From NCBI GenBank assembly GCA_037127315.1, contig JBBBDQ010000421.1, positions 3,082,501-3,146,500 on the forward strand: a stretch of 64,000 bases of DNA, given 5' to 3'. The notes under the pieces are model-generated. The model was given only the letters and a program-made list of their open reading frames with translations. It was not told the origin of the DNA and searched no databases. Source of the DNA: Ascarosepion bandense. Taxonomy: Eukaryota > Mollusca > Cephalopoda > Sepiida > Sepiidae. Positions within the stretch are counted from its first letter, which is position 1, and the number at the start of each line of letters is the position of its first letter. Position numbers and translations under genes: made by a program. Shown one piece after another: positions 1 to 10,719 of this stretch.

Positions 1-655
1 TTAACCGACCTGAAGTGGGACGATTGCATCGACTTCATAGATGCATCTACTGCTAGAAAGGTTGGTTCACTGAGTCGAGCCAGAAAGTTTGTTTTTTTTT
101 CGTCAGAATCCATCTTGCACATTTTTTTAAATGTACTATTTGTTTGTGTATCAACTACTGTTGGCATATCTGGTCGAGTGCTCCTGCTATTCATTGCAAC
201 AAAGTTCCAAGAATGATCGTCAATGCAATTGATCCTGACTTGCATCTGAAATTCAGTTGCTTCCCTCTATCATATCTACAAATACTTTCATTGCAATTAT
301 TCTGACATGCTTTTTCCTGGTGCTCCGACCACATGAATTTAAGCATGCTAGTTGATTGGCATTTATCCCACCATTTTACGGCTGAAATTGTTGAATATAA
401 CCGCTTCTTTTACTCAAACAGTTTCTTTTCTCGCACTTCCTGCTTGTGGAACACCCTTCCATTTACTTGCTATTTTGATAGTTATATACTCCAGATATTT
501 AAATGCGACATCAATTGCCTTCTTCCATCTCTTGAATCTCATCCATCTTTTAACCCTTCTTCGAGAATCTTTAGGTACAACATCTTTACCCAGTCTTTTC
601 ACTGACTCTAGGCCCCATGCGTACTAGTGGCGGTCCCGCCTTGCTTGGGGTGAAA
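1..655 (+). mobile_element. LINE 3' fragment (jockey/CR1-like), decayed
   Basis: Conceptual translation across frames gives pieces typical of the end of a LINE reverse-transcriptase protein: an ARKVGSLSRARKF-like stretch near the start, a C-HIW-like motif near 160-180, and a FYSNSFFSRTSCLWNTLP block near 405-465. Frameshifts and stops break it, so it is dead. The end (610-655), with CCCCATGCG..AGTGGCGG..CCTTGCTTGGGGTGAAAAGATTAAAAG, matches the 3' ends of the fragments at 18,925-19,198 and 22,020-22,620, so three copies define one family. The clade assignment is from remembered family style only. Confidence 0.7.
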
Positions 656-666
656 AGATTAAAAGA

Positions 667-681
667 ACACACACACACACA

Positions 682-736
<55 letters not shown>
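667..736. repeat. (CA)n/(TA)n compound microsatellite
   Basis: An almost pure CA run passes into a TA run directly after the LINE 3' end, a common place for microsatellites to grow from retroelement tails. An open frame running through it is an artefact of the repeat. Confidence 0.95.
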
Positions 737-1395
737 GAGTGTGCGTATGTGTGCGTGTATGTGTGTGTATTCGTAATATTTGTTAGTACATTTGTATTTT
801 ATTATACTTTAAAAAACTACATATTAGATGTGAATATTTGGAGATATGTACGTGTGTATGTATATATGTATTTGTGCATGCATATTTATGTGTATATATT
901 ATTATTTCATATTATTATTATTATTATTATTTGTTTTTTAACATCCACCCGCAAATAAAATGAACTGATCCACTATCATTACAGTTTAATTATCAATATC
1001 AAAATTATGCAACTATCAGTTTTCATTCAGCACCTGACGATTGTGTTGCCTGGAAGTGAGACTTGTGTGACAGGTGAGGTAACATATTTATTATATATGG
1101 TGCGGCAGAAATACCTCCTAAAAATTCCTACCACATAATGCTACGACTTTAACTAAATGATGACGATATTGCCTCTTATGTCTTACCATTTTGTAAGTGG
1201 TATTTCTGAGAGAGACATGTATTTCTCCCGCACCCTGTAATTTTTTAGAGTCAGGTTGACCCTATAAAGTGATCGGGGACCACTCTTGGTAAAGAGATAC
1301 ATTAAATGCAGTCTATTTGAATAGAAGTTAACGGTTAATCCCTAGACTTAAACAGATTGACATTGTAGTGATCGGGAAACATTTTTTAGGAGTCG
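737..1395. other. Unassigned AT-rich spacer
   Basis: I see a short (ATT)n run near 907-932 and no coding motif, RNA gene or recognisable repeat end. Confidence 0.6.
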
Positions 1396-1399
1396 GTTA

Positions 1400-2320
1400 C
1401 ACAGAACAGTGGTTCGTGGGAGTAAGCTTTTCGAGTGAAACTTACATCGTACCAACAGAATACCCAGGAAATATGGGTGGTTTACTGCAATTTAACTGTC
1501 ATTGCCGTGAATATTAGGACTGGCGGAAACAAGAAATGTAGTTTGTCTAAGCACTTTTCATGAAAGTAGCGATAAAGCAGTTAGAGACTTGCTACATCCC
1601 GCCTATCAGACAGAGGTTGGACAATGGAAAATAATTTCTCATCTACAAGGATTTAGAGAAGCTTTTAGACTCTATCGAAACTGGAATAGGTAGACTGGGC
1701 AGCTCTCACCCAAATATGGCGACAGTACTCTATTCTCGGTCTGAGGATAAAATGCGGAGTCAGGTACTTACTAGAGCGGCACAGGTAGCGGACCATTTTC
1801 TTGAATCTCTAGTGATGAATCATATGTATGAGTTCTATTTGTGGACAGGTATGAGTTTAAGGCTCAATAACCTCTCAAGTCTTGAAGTCTTCCGAAGAGA
1901 CATCCGTTCATTGTGACTGGTAGTAGTTTAGGGTCCAATCGGGGATGATATTTTGCTTTTCGATATATTGACTGTAAACTAACAAGGATTTTTACGACTG
2001 AAAAGTTAGTACTAGATCGGAAGAAAAATCAGTTAGCAATCTCTGATCATCAAAAGTTTTAGAAGTGCATCCGTATATCATCGTATCAAAGGCATAGATG
2101 TTTACAAATGATCGGAGTATATTCTTTATGTAAATCAAAAATAGTGTTGTGAGTAATGATAGTTAGGATGTCAGCAGTTAAGACATCAGCAGTGGATTGG
2201 GCCGATCGAAACCCGTACTGCTCGTCGCTCAATAGATCTACTTTCTTAATGAAGGAACAAATAATCAAGGAAAAAAGATATAGGCGTGATACTCCGAGTG
2301 TATATGTATAGTATATCTAT
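1400..2320 (-). mobile_element. LINE reverse-transcriptase relic, minus strand
   Basis: Read on the minus strand, 2268-2170 encodes LLSDEQYGFRSAQSTADVLT, the RT segment just ahead of the catalytic motif-A region in jockey/CR1-type LINEs. Further along (about 1850-1570) come IEYCRHIW- and DRRDVASL-LLYRYFH-like pieces from the C-terminal end of the same protein class. Several frameshifts and stops separate them, and the catalytic YxDD region is missing, so this is an internally deleted dead copy. It may be related to the plus-strand fragments at 1-655 and 22,020-22,620, but a different subfamily is possible. Confidence 0.65.
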
Positions 2321-2373
2321 TAAGTGATTTAACCAAGTCGATGAAACCACGGTAGCAGGAATATTTTCTCTAA

Positions 2374-2376
<3 letters not shown>

Positions 2377-2411
<35 letters not shown>
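2377..2411. repeat. (TA)n microsatellite
   Basis: Pure TA run of about 35 bases. Confidence 0.95.
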
Positions 2412-2412
<1 letters not shown>

Positions 2413-2559
2413 TACGAAATTAATACATAAGTTTCCTTTTTTTGTCTATCTGAATGATTTATTCATTAATTTTCTACGGTTTGTCAACCCATAGCAGGTT
2501 ATTTAAAGCCAGAAAATATTTTGCTTGTAAAGATTTTTTTAGAATATAATATTTTAGTG

Positions 2560-2720
2560 ATACAAGCCTTACTAGTTAACCCATAGATTGTTGAAGAAAC
2601 GGTAGATTCTTACGTTTCCAATGTATTTACGTGTAAGTTAATATAACGAACCCAACGGTAATTGAAATTAAGCTCTCGGATTAACCATTCCGACACGTTA
2701 CCCATTATATCACCCACAAA
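2560..2720 (-). mobile_element. SINE-A copy, diverged and truncated
   Basis: Aligns by eye with the tRNA-side half of the full SINE-A copies at 3973-4275, 6811-7110 and 26,350-26,640: the order of TTAACCCATA, a GCGTAAGTGAATG-like motif and the promoter end is preserved. It lacks the distal 130 bases that contain the CGAAAGAGACATGA motif. Confidence 0.6.
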
Positions 2721-2984
2721 TTCAAACATACAGTACCTAGTATTCACAAGCGGCCACCAATCCAGGTATTGACAATTCTGCTTAATTTTGGTGATCTTAA
2801 GGAATCAGGGTGATTTCCCTGTATGCTTATTTAGCTATGGCAGAATAATTTACATATATAGACACTGAGATAACAGAAAAGTAACATGTCGCTAATATTT
2901 ATGTTAAGAGTGTAGATGAGAGAGTGAGAAAATAAGAGCTTCTCACAAAGAAATCCTTACAAATCGAATATAAGCAACTTCAGA

Positions 2985-3048
2985 TTAAATTCTGTTGGCT
3001 GATTTGATCCCCTGCGCTGATAACCGCTGTGCCACAAACAACGTACAG
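2985..3048 (-). mobile_element. Possible tRNA-like SINE head
   Basis: The reverse complement contains GTGGCACAGCGGTTATCAG (A-box-like) followed by GGGGATCAAATC (B-box-like). The spacing is short and no second copy was found, so the call is weak. The rest of 2721-3224 shows nothing I recognise. Confidence 0.35.
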
Positions 3049-3224
3049 AAATCAGATAATAACAAGGCATTAAATCACGCATTACGCTAAAGGATTTTTT
3101 TCAGTATCTGTCCAGTTATTCTGAAAAGAAAATGCATCAACGTCTGACAGCCGATTGCCTTGACTAAAGTTAAGGAATGATCAATACTTACGGGATAACA
3201 CTGCTTGACTAAAACTTATTCTTA

Positions 3225-3253
3225 CTCAATCAAAACTTATTTATGAATGGAAC

Positions 3254-3321
<68 letters not shown>

Positions 3322-3741
3322 GTACTATGAGCGTCTGCGAGTGTTCTTAGCTGGGTTTTGTGTCGAGGTACCCCGGATAAATATCGAAAATCGATAATCG
3401 AAAAAATCGGGTTATAGAAGGAGTGGTCCGATTTTAATAAAATTTGATACACTCATAAACAAACACATAAGAAACGATATTCAGAAGTTTCAAAGTTGCA
3501 GTTCTTACAGTAGTGCAGAAAATCGATAATATATATATATATGTATACATCTATAAAAGGCAAGATGTTTGTGTGTGTGTCTGTTTATCTGTCTGTATGT
3601 CCTTTATACAAATCCACAATTTTTATCCGATTCTCACCAATCTTCACATAAATATTCTTTAGGCTGAGTCTGAGCTCCAGAACCATGGATTAGTTTTAAA
3701 GCTTTCAGTACTCCCGAGCAATGCCGGGCTATACTGCTAGT
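3225..3741 (+). mobile_element. Helitron-like non-autonomous element, copy H1
   Basis: Shares its body with 9775-10,500, 21,213-21,869 and, inverted, 26,678-27,410. The right end reads CCCGAGCAATGCCGGGCTAT followed by ACTGCTAGT: a small GC-rich stem-loop (CCCG, bulged A, GC against the GC-rich partner) about a dozen bases before a terminal CTAGT. That is the signature of Helitron 3' ends (hairpin then CTRR). This copy has a long (GT)n at 3255-3318 in place of the ACCTATAGACT..AACGGCTGAACCGATTTTC block seen in the others. A second start-like motif, TCTATAAAAGGCAAGATGT, at about 3551 suggests a composite of two elements. No replicase ORF. Confidence 0.6.
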
Positions 3742-3742
3742 A

Positions 3743-3744
<2 letters not shown>

Positions 3745-3826
<82 letters not shown>
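3745..3826. repeat. (CA)n/(TA)n compound microsatellite
   Basis: CA run passing into a TA run directly after the Helitron-like end at 3741. Confidence 0.95.
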
Positions 3827-3832
<6 letters not shown>

Positions 3833-3972
3833 TAATCAAAAACATCTCTGCTCTTAAAACAACATCACGGTTGTCCCTCCGTCTAACCACTCATCTCCCG
3901 CATTTATACCGCAGTTTTATTTATTAGACTAAACATCCACTCTTATATAAAAATTTGTTTCATAAAATCTTT

Positions 3973-4275
3973 AGTTCAGTGCCATACGTGATGCATGCTT
4001 TGGGCGATCATGTCTCTTTCGAGACATGACTGACTGGACAGAAGATTATCCCGCAGTAGGTTGTCATTGCTTTTTGCGCTAGACTGGTTGCCGGCAAAGG
4101 CTATAGAACCCAATCTGTCCTATTATTTAACCCATAACTGGAGGGAAGAGACGGATTAATAACTTTCCCAATGGTATTTGTGCGTAAGTGAATGCAAGGA
4201 ATTCAACTTGAATTCGAACTCGGCTCCCCGATTTGTCGTTCTGAATCGATATCTATTGCACCACAACGCACATAT
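3973..4275 (-). mobile_element. SINE-A, tRNA-derived, full copy
   Basis: On the minus strand it starts with a tRNA-like head: an A-box-like TGGTGCAATAGATATCG and a B box GAGTTCGAATTC. The body then carries CTTACGCACAAATACC and ends near CTCGAAAGAGACATGATCGCCC..CACTGAAC. Two other full copies (6811-7110; 26,350-26,640) share the whole length of about 300 bp. The internal A and B boxes would have driven RNA polymerase III transcription. Octopus genomes are known for tRNA-derived SINEs, but I cannot give this one a library name. Confidence 0.8.
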
Positions 4276-4690
4276 TCGTATAAATTAATAGCATCATTTT
4301 TCATTAATTTTCTATGATTTCAAGCCCTATTTCAGCCAAATTATGCATTCCATCATAAAAAGTAATACTTATTTTATTCAATTTCGTTCAAACTTTTTTA
4401 TTCGATTAATTCCTGGAGGAATGTTTCTATATCTACAATTTTACATAAGGAATGTTCAATAGGTACAAACAAGCAACAAAATAAAGGTGAAGTAATGCTT
4501 CGCATATAGAAAAACTTCTAATCCCAGCTCCATGATTGTTTTTCGTGTTGTATTTGTAACAATTACCGAACAATGATTGTACCCACTGCCCTACGTCACT
4601 GATCCCATGACTTTTCTTTTAGCAAGGTAAAACTAAATCAATGTCAAATTATGGTTTTATGTTCAGCAAGGAATCAACTTTTTGATCTGA
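4276..4690. other. Unassigned spacer
   Basis: AT-rich sequence without a recognisable repeat end, RNA gene or reading frame. Confidence 0.6.
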
Positions 4691-4691
4691 G

Positions 4692-4810
4692 GTTAACAGT
4701 CACATCACGTTGAAATATCAGTTTTCGTACGATAACCGAAGTTAAGCAACATCGGACCTAATCAGTATCTAGATGAGTGAACGCTTGGGAATACTAGGAG
4801 CTATAAACTT
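4692..4810 (+). pseudogene. 5S rRNA pseudogene, full length
   Basis: The whole 119-base length follows animal 5S rRNA: CACATCACGTTGAAA near the 5' end, CCGAAGTTAAGCAACATCGG in the middle (box A and intermediate element), GAACGCTTGGGAATACTAGG and then GCTATAAACTT at the 3' end. Many scattered substitutions (for example GATGAGTGAACGC for the usual GATGGGTGACCGC) lie inside the internal promoter and in paired stems, so it is very unlikely to be functional. No tandem 5S units or second copy lie nearby. It could be an isolated retrocopy or the remains of a 5S-derived (SINE3-type) element; no SINE tail was recognised. Confidence 0.8.
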
Positions 4811-5145
4811 GGATGTACTGGTCTTGTAATGGATAATGATTCGAATTTATTCATCTAAATTCATCTTTATTCATTCTAATTCTGGTTGGGATTGTTATAT
4901 CCACTGATACGCAAATACACTTGAGAAAGATGTGACTTCATCATTTCTCCTCCCGCTATGGGTTAAAAATTAAGATCTATGTATCACCGAACCATTATTA
5001 TCCCCACGAAAAATATTTTGATAATTTAAAATATATTTTCTGGCTTTAAATAACCCACATTACGGTTGTGAAACTGTGAAAGTGAATCATTCAATATTTG
5101 CTCAGATCAGTTTTGAATTAAAATTTTCCTTTTAGACTGCTAGTA
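4811..5145. other. Unassigned spacer
   Basis: No recognisable feature between the 5S pseudogene and the next SINE fragment. Confidence 0.6.
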
Positions 5146-5316
5146 ATCTTGAGGTAAGTGAGTTCTTTTGGAGGGAGAATAGATGATTTCATATCATTCC
5201 CAAGAGTATGTGTGAAAAAAGGAACACAACGAATTTGACCGCAATTAAAACTCATCTCACCGATTTTTCCTTTTCGGCAAACTAACCGTTACACTACACA
5301 AACATCTGTGACCAAG
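5146..5316 (-). mobile_element. SINE-A copy, strongly diverged
   Basis: Keeps the order of SINE-A landmarks: a CCCAAGAGTATGTGTG block, ACGAATTTGACCGCAATT, then CTCATCTCACCGATTTTTCC and a promoter-like end near ACCGTTACACTACACA. It lacks the distal half. Confidence 0.5.
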
Positions 5317-6000
5317 TTAGCATAGCACTGATCTTGTGCAAAAGAAAAATTATGTGAAATATATATATTTTTAACCAATGAGATGCATTATTCTGTCGTC
5401 AGATACGCAGTACACGACAGTAACAATGTCTGCGTGTTTAGCAAAGCATTAGACGAAGCGATTATATTTATCCTTCTCCCCAACTGAAGAGAAATGTGAC
5501 ACAAGGTCGGTTTTTAACGTGGGCAACCTGAGCGCGTACACTCAGGCCATTGGTCAAATATTACCCAGGCCCCGCTTACGCCGTAACTGGGTACCAAACT
5601 TGTGTTAACTGGTCAAAGCTTTATATAGCCGGTCAGTTGTGGCTGTATACCCCACCAGCCAAATGGCCAAGAAGTTCAGCATTGTAGTTATTCAGTTACA
5701 TTATTATGAGATAATGCTACAGAGGTAGGGTACTCTGTGCAGATCAAGCCCACTCTCTGAATTACTGTAAGGAGTAAGTTTAATAACCATTATCTGTTTA
5801 CAGGCATTTTAACATTTACTAAATTTTGTTTTAGTCCGGTACCTTTAGTCTGGTAAGGGTTATAATTTTATGCACTGAGTTACAACTGGTTTTACGTGTT
5901 GTAGCTTGTGCGCCGGTGTTTCTGTTGTCGCATTCCCGAATTATTTTTGTTCTCCTTGGATCTTTACACTCTCCGTCGAGTATAGTGATTTTTTAAGGGT
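5317..6000. other. Unassigned, locally GC-richer spacer
   Basis: Around 5520-5660 there is a GC-richer stretch with several GGTCA/GGTCAG motifs, but no LTR boundaries, tRNA primer site or reading frame that I can support. Confidence 0.5.
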
Positions 6001-6007
6001 ATCTTAG

Positions 6008-6240
6008 ATGTTATACAAGGCCGAAAGTATCGATTACCCAGTGAAGATCAATTTCACTAATCAGTTGCAACTGATCTGGCGAGCCAAACTTGCTAACTGT
6101 TACACAAAGTCGAAATATCCAATAGCGTTGCTTAGATGTGGCACAATGTTGAAGTACCCAGTGGTGATTGCACTCTCTATTCCGTCGTAATTGTTCTAGA
6201 GGGACAAGCTTGCATGCTTGATATTACACTAAGTCTAAAT
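6008..6240 (+). repeat. Two diverged direct repeats of about 110 bp
   Basis: The block around 6009-6118 (TTATACAAGGCCGAAAGTAT .. GTTACACAAAGTCGAAAT) is echoed by about 6138-6240 (GGCACAATGTTGAAGTACCC .. ATTACACTAAGTCTAAATG). The similarity is moderate and read by eye. A 60-codon open frame over it has no family likeness. Confidence 0.5.
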
Positions 6241-6244
6241 GTCG

Positions 6245-6810
6245 AGTTTAGAACGGCAAGAATACAATGCGAGATACTGCTACGGCTTCATCAGTATGTA
6301 GGTTTTACAGAGTAGAGGTTTTGTACCCACTTTCACATTTTGAATTCAGATTTGTCCTTTTCCTAAGATAACTACTGGATAACCCATTCACCCCTGCCGT
6401 TTTATCTCTAAAAGGAGGAGAATCAATTAAGGTCTTTTGCAGGGAAGTGAACGCTATAGACATGATTCAACTTATCGATAACTGCAACACTTTCTACGCA
6501 AAAATCTTTTGCAAATTAATATCCATGTATTTCAGTAAGCTTAACTCTGCCTCATACAAATCTATAGTATTCAAGTGCTCATTGAAAACTGAACCCTGTA
6601 CACAGTAAAGATTGATCCAATGAGAGTATTCATTGTCGGTTAGGTTAGCTTATTGAACAATGATCGCCAGATTCTTCTTACGTCTGTTTAATAAAAACAA
6701 AACTTTATTGAACATTTGAGAATATGGGTGGCTTTATATCGTTTGTGGTTGTTTTGTTTTTTTCGGAAATTAGGCTTACCATATCTAGTTATGCTGAATT
6801 GTTACATATT
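6245..6810. other. Unassigned spacer
   Basis: No recognisable repeat end, RNA gene or supported frame. Confidence 0.6.
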
Positions 6811-7110
6811 CAGTTAAGTGCCATACGGGAGACACGCTTGGGCGATCATCTCTCGAAAGAGACATGACTGACTGGGCAGAAGATTATCCCGCAGTAGGTT
6901 GCCATTGCTTTCTGCGGTAGACTGGTTGCCAGCCAAAGTTATAGAACCCAATCTGTCCTGTTATTTAACCCATAACTGGAAGGAAGAGACGGATTAATAC
7001 CTTTTCCAAGGGTATTTGCGCGTAAGTGAATGCAATGAATTCAACTGGAATTCGAACTCGGCTCCCCGATTTCTCGTTCCGAGCCGATATCACTGCACCA
7101 CAATGCACAT
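6811..7110 (-). mobile_element. SINE-A, full copy
   Basis: Near full-length match to the copy at 3973-4275, including the CTCGAAAGAGACATGACTGA block and the tRNA-like promoter end (GGTGCAGTGATATCGGCTC and GAGTTCGAATTCC on the minus strand). An AT-rich region follows to 7,729 with nothing recognised. Confidence 0.8.
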
Positions 7111-7729
7111 CCCTGAGAGCCATAGTAAGAAAAAATACTGTTTAGCGTTATATTACTTAGAGGCAGAAAGTTGTTGAGAACTATGATTTCACACGTTCTT
7201 AAGGAACACTTTATATAAAAAAAAGTTTTATTCGTTTGCAATTTCAAAAATTGAACTTAAGTAAAAACATTAATTCTTCTTTGTGCTTTTTCGGCTACAA
7301 TATTTGCAAATAAGAATAAAGGGAGAGGAATAATCTTCAAACAGATGCCAACGAATCCTTCTGTTGTTTTGATGCAGATGGTCAAGACAAGTGAGTTACT
7401 TAGTTTGATTTGTTAAAATAAAAGAACTTCAGAACAAACGAATTTATTGTAAGGATTTAGGTACTTTGTGCTTCAGCAAATCCAATGCAGAAATCTTGCA
7501 ATTATTAAATGCCTGTCTTTCAGCGTTTCATCAAGTGCAACGGATTAGCATTTAATTCTAAGGTAATTCAGTTTTCTAGCTAAAAACATTTTTATGATGA
7601 TTGTCACAGAAGAACGCTAATGAAGTGTGAACGTTTATGTATTCTACTGACTGATCTTTGCATAACGCGTAGCCTCCTTGCTTTGAAAGTCTATTAGGAC
7701 TCAGCTTCACCGAGAAGACATGTGGCACT

Positions 7730-8090
7730 CATTTATATTCGATACATCACTGAATAGATTGAAAAAATGGTTGGTTTCTTGTACTAATCCAGAAAGTATC
7801 TGTCTTGCCTTGACATGCCCTGTACGACCCGACCAAAAATAGAGTATTGCCGCTAAAGCCTTATTTTCCAGTCTGAATAAAGTTCAATTGCGATTAAGCA
7901 GTCTTGTAGGGAGACATTCCCAATTCTATAACTTCTTTCAAATGGATACGACGACGAAAGCCTGTCAGTACTCTATCGCTTGTTACATAGAAAATCTTCA
8001 GATGCGGCCCATTCTTTAGTTCTACCAGATCAAGATGAAAGTGTAATATCTGCTCTCGAGCAGATAAAATACATTTCATTAATCAGTTGA
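7730..8090 (+). mobile_element. LINE C-terminal relic
   Basis: In broken plus-strand frames there is an IEYCR-like motif near 7840, then a segment reading YDDESLSVLYRLLHRKSSDA and HSLVLPDQ (about 7945-8030). This corresponds to the S-RRDVASL-LFYRYFHGKCSDEL-SLVP block found at the end of jockey/CR1-type LINE proteins and at 22,160-22,250 in this window. It is frameshifted and dead. The minus-strand open frame over the same bases is a shadow. Confidence 0.5.
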
Positions 8091-8261
8091 CAGAGCTCAT
8101 CTAAAAATATTATTGAGATGTTCCCAGTCTTTGAGATGTTGCCCGAAACAGTACCTCCCTCATTGCGCTAAAAAGAGAAAATCGTCAGTAATACCGATGT
8201 TATCTCCGTTGATGGTTGCTGGGGCTGGGATATTTGTGGACTTGTTCCTGATGCACGCACT

Positions 8262-8400
8262 CGGATTAACTACACTAAACTGACTTAGTTTCACATCTTA
8301 CCCGCGTTGGACGGCAAGAAAATACAATCGCTTCTGAACGTTTTGACTAAGATCAAAGTGTAGGATCTGTTCTCATCAGTTTATTTTGATTCTCTCGCTC
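8262..8400 (+). repeat. U2 snRNA-derived short element, copy 1
   Basis: From about 8331 the sequence reads ATCGCTTCTGAACGTTTTGA then CTAAGATCAAAGTGTAGGAT and CTGTTCTCATCAGTTTA, clearly the first 60 bases of U2 snRNA with point changes. The branch-point pairing GTAGTA is mutated to GTAGGA. About 65 bases upstream (TTAACTACACTAAACTGACT .. ACGGCAAGAAAATAC) are shared with the second copy at 9122-9290, so the mobile or duplicated unit is larger than U2 itself. Downstream, both share TTGATTCTC and a TTTATTTATT run. It is either a U2-containing SINE or a gene fragment carrying its upstream promoter. Confidence 0.7.
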
Positions 8401-9121
8401 TACTTCTTTCTTCCTTCCTTTTCTTTCTTTCTTTATTTATTTATTGCTTTTTCTCACTGAACCCAGTAGTGTCTTTCCCATTTCTCCGCACAATCAAAAT
8501 GGAATAGTTTATTATTTATGAGATATTGGCAAGGTGTAATGGTTGTGCAAACTAAGGGCTGGAAAAGCACAATTATAATAGGATAAGTAACATAGTAGAA
8601 ACAGTTATACAAAAAAAAAAACTAATGGAAAGAAATCATGACACAGCTATGCGAGACCCTACCGCGGGGGTTTGAACTTTGGTCCGAAACACTCCGAAGT
8701 CAGTGGTCATACTATCGGGAGAATGATGGATTGTCTTTGTGTAAATGTTTATATAAGATTGAAAAATGCAGGAAAACAGGCACTACTGTTGCGACAGTAA
8801 AGAAATCGAAATCCCTGTTAGTCATTCGAGATCTTCCTCTCTCAGATTATTTTGTGTACACGTGGATTCAACAGGTAATTCTTGAATGAGATTCACATTC
8901 CACTGAAGATTCGAAGCCTCGAAAACGTCACACATAATAATAGCTGGCCAACCTGATGATAAATTTTCCTACGCCCTCTCCGCTTCTTTCTCTGTCTCTC
9001 GTACGCGCGCGTGCGTACAAACGCGCTTCGTTCAAGAAACGACAACTACTAATATCACCGGATTAAATACATCGATAAAAAAAAAGAGGAACGTTATCTC
9101 TCATAAATTCAATCTATTGAA

Positions 9122-9290
9122 TATGTTAACTAGACTAAACTGACTTAGTTTCACATCCTGCCTGCGTTGAACGGCAAGAAAATACAATCGCTTCTGGATT
9201 TTTAGCAAAGATCAAAGTGTAGTATCTGTTCTTATCAGTTAAATTTGATTCTCTTCCCCACTTCCTTCATTTATTTATTTGAGGAATTAG
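9122..9290 (+). repeat. U2 snRNA-derived short element, copy 2, nested
   Basis: Starts TTAACTAGACTAAACTGACT, passes through ACGGCAAGAAAATACA, then gives ATCGCTTCTGGATTTTTAGC and GTGTAGTATCTGTTCTTATC as in the first 60 bases of U2 snRNA, keeping the GTAGTA branch-point element. It sits inside repeat R, whose other copy (16,612-17,465) reads across without it, so this is an insertion younger than R. The U2 part is truncated at about base 60, before the Sm site. Confidence 0.7.
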
Positions 9291-9428
9291 AGATGAATAA
9301 AACCAATGCAGAGACGACACGCAGCACAAGACCAATTGAATACGCCAATAACAACTGGAAAATATGTTACAAGGCTGACATTGGAAAAGATTTTACTTCT
9401 AGCAAAGATTTTAAAAATACCGGTTTTC

Positions 9429-9465
<37 letters not shown>

Positions 9466-9489
9466 ACACCGTTTTTACTTACATCATCG

Positions 9490-9600
9490 GAACTTAATTA
9501 CGGCCGTAGGCGTGGTTTAGATATATCGTATTACACACTGACGTCAGTGATATGGTTTCAAGCTGAGGTAAAATAAATTAATTAATTAAATTTACATACT
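9490..9600 (+). mobile_element. tRNA-like SINE segment within repeat R
   Basis: An ACGGCCGTAGGCGTGGTTTAG stretch (A-box-like) is followed about 40 bases on by a GGTTTCAAGC B-box-like motif, then an AATTAATTAATT run. The inverted copy at 16,650-16,760 has a better B box (GGGTTCAAACC on the minus strand). This suggests that repeat R ends in, or contains, a SINE. Confidence 0.5.
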
Positions 9601-9774
9601 GATTACTTGAAAAGGCAGACCTTCCCCTTTAAAAGGCAACACAGTCTTTTAAAGTATAGTTTTCTATACTGTATTTATACCTAAGTTTACTAAATGAAGA
9701 TATCTCCCACCATCCGAAAGTGGAACGAACATTCGTTTGAAACGCTTTGTAAAAAAGAATAAAAATGAAAATCT

Positions 9775-10500
9775 AAACTTATTTATAAATGGAACTTTGT
9801 CTGTGCGCGTGTGTGCGTATGTGTGACTGTGTGTATGTGTCCGTTACCTATAGACTTCAAAACGGCTAAACAGATTTTCTTGAAAATTTACACAGTTGTA
9901 CTATAAGCGTCTGCGAGTGTTCTTAGCTAGGTTTTGTGTCGAGGTACTCTCGATAAATATCGATAATCGAAAAAATCGGGTTATAGAAGGAGTGGTCCAA
10001 TTTTAATCAAATTTGATACACTCATAGACAAAGACATAAGAAACGATATTCAGAAGTTTCAAGGTTGCAGTTCTTACAATAGTGCAGAAAATCGATAATA
10101 TATATATATAAAAGGTAAGATGTCTGTATGTGTGTCTGTATATCTGCCTGTATGTCTGTATTTTTTTCAGCCCTTTTATTTTAGATTTGCTTCGGGTTTG
10201 GCTCTAAGTCATTATAATTGTAGTTCTTAGCCTCAGCCATGATACCATTTACTCAGAGGACTTATTTAGCCTTCAAAATTCAGTTTACGACGAAAAAAAC
10301 TTATTTTATATCGATACCAGGAAATCAAAATTTGACTTACATCCATTCATTTTTCTTTCAGTCGACGGTTTCGCCTTCACTGGAAACAACTATTGCTTTT
10401 TAGTTTTTCGTGCCAACGTCCAAAGAGTCTGAGCTCCAGGACCATGGATTAGTTTTAAAGCTTTCATTACACCCGAGCAACGCCGGGATATACTGCTAGT
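9775..10500 (+). mobile_element. Helitron-like element, copy H2
   Basis: Most complete plus-strand copy. It has ATTTATAAATGGAACTTTG at the left, then a TG-rich run, ACCTATAGACTTCAAAACGG, AAAATCGGGTTATAGAAGG, the internal start-like TATATAAAAGGTAAGATGT (about 10,107), a long AT-rich body, and an end at CCCGAGCAACGCCGGGATAT ACTGCTAGT. The same right end is used in H1 and H3. No transposase frame, so non-autonomous. Confidence 0.65.
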
Positions 10501-10678
10501 AATGTAACAAGAAGAATTACCACTGATTTATATTGGGATGATTTTTGTGTGTTCCCAAACATGAAGGTCAACTTGTGAGAGATTTGTTTAGTCAAGAGTA
10601 AATTGTGCTGCAGTGATTTCGGCTTAAATTATATTTTTTTTATTAAAAGAAAAAGAGAAAATGTTTTATTTTATACTC

Positions 10679-10719
<41 letters not shown>

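Larger units (their letters stand above)
8640..9655 (+). repeat. Interspersed repeat R, plus-strand copy
   Basis: Matches 16,612-17,465 in inverted orientation through most of its length, for example GAAGATTCGAAGCC and CGTGCGTACAAACGCGCTTC near 8907-9030, ATACGCCAATAACAACTGGAAAATATG near 9340, and the tRNA-like stretch ending in the block at 9480-9600. The plus copy contains an extra piece (about 9122-9290) with U2 sequence that the minus copy lacks. No coding signature is shared: the open frame at 8638-8889 is not conserved in the other copy. The element class is unknown. Confidence 0.65.

Noticed and set aside
617..958. 113-codon open frame over the CA/TA repeat
   Set aside because: Codes for Thr-His and Ile-Tyr runs from the microsatellite. 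The same kind of artefact explains frames at 3237-3452, 3721-3927, 15,603-15,923, 24,314-24,613 and 28,385-28,747.
5520..5700. Possible LTR or promoter region
   Set aside because: Repeated GGTCA motifs only; no terminal repeats, primer-binding site or polypurine tract found.
8331..8395. Functional U2 snRNA gene
   Set aside because: Only the first 60 or so bases are present, with a mutated branch-point element and no Sm site or 3' stem-loops.
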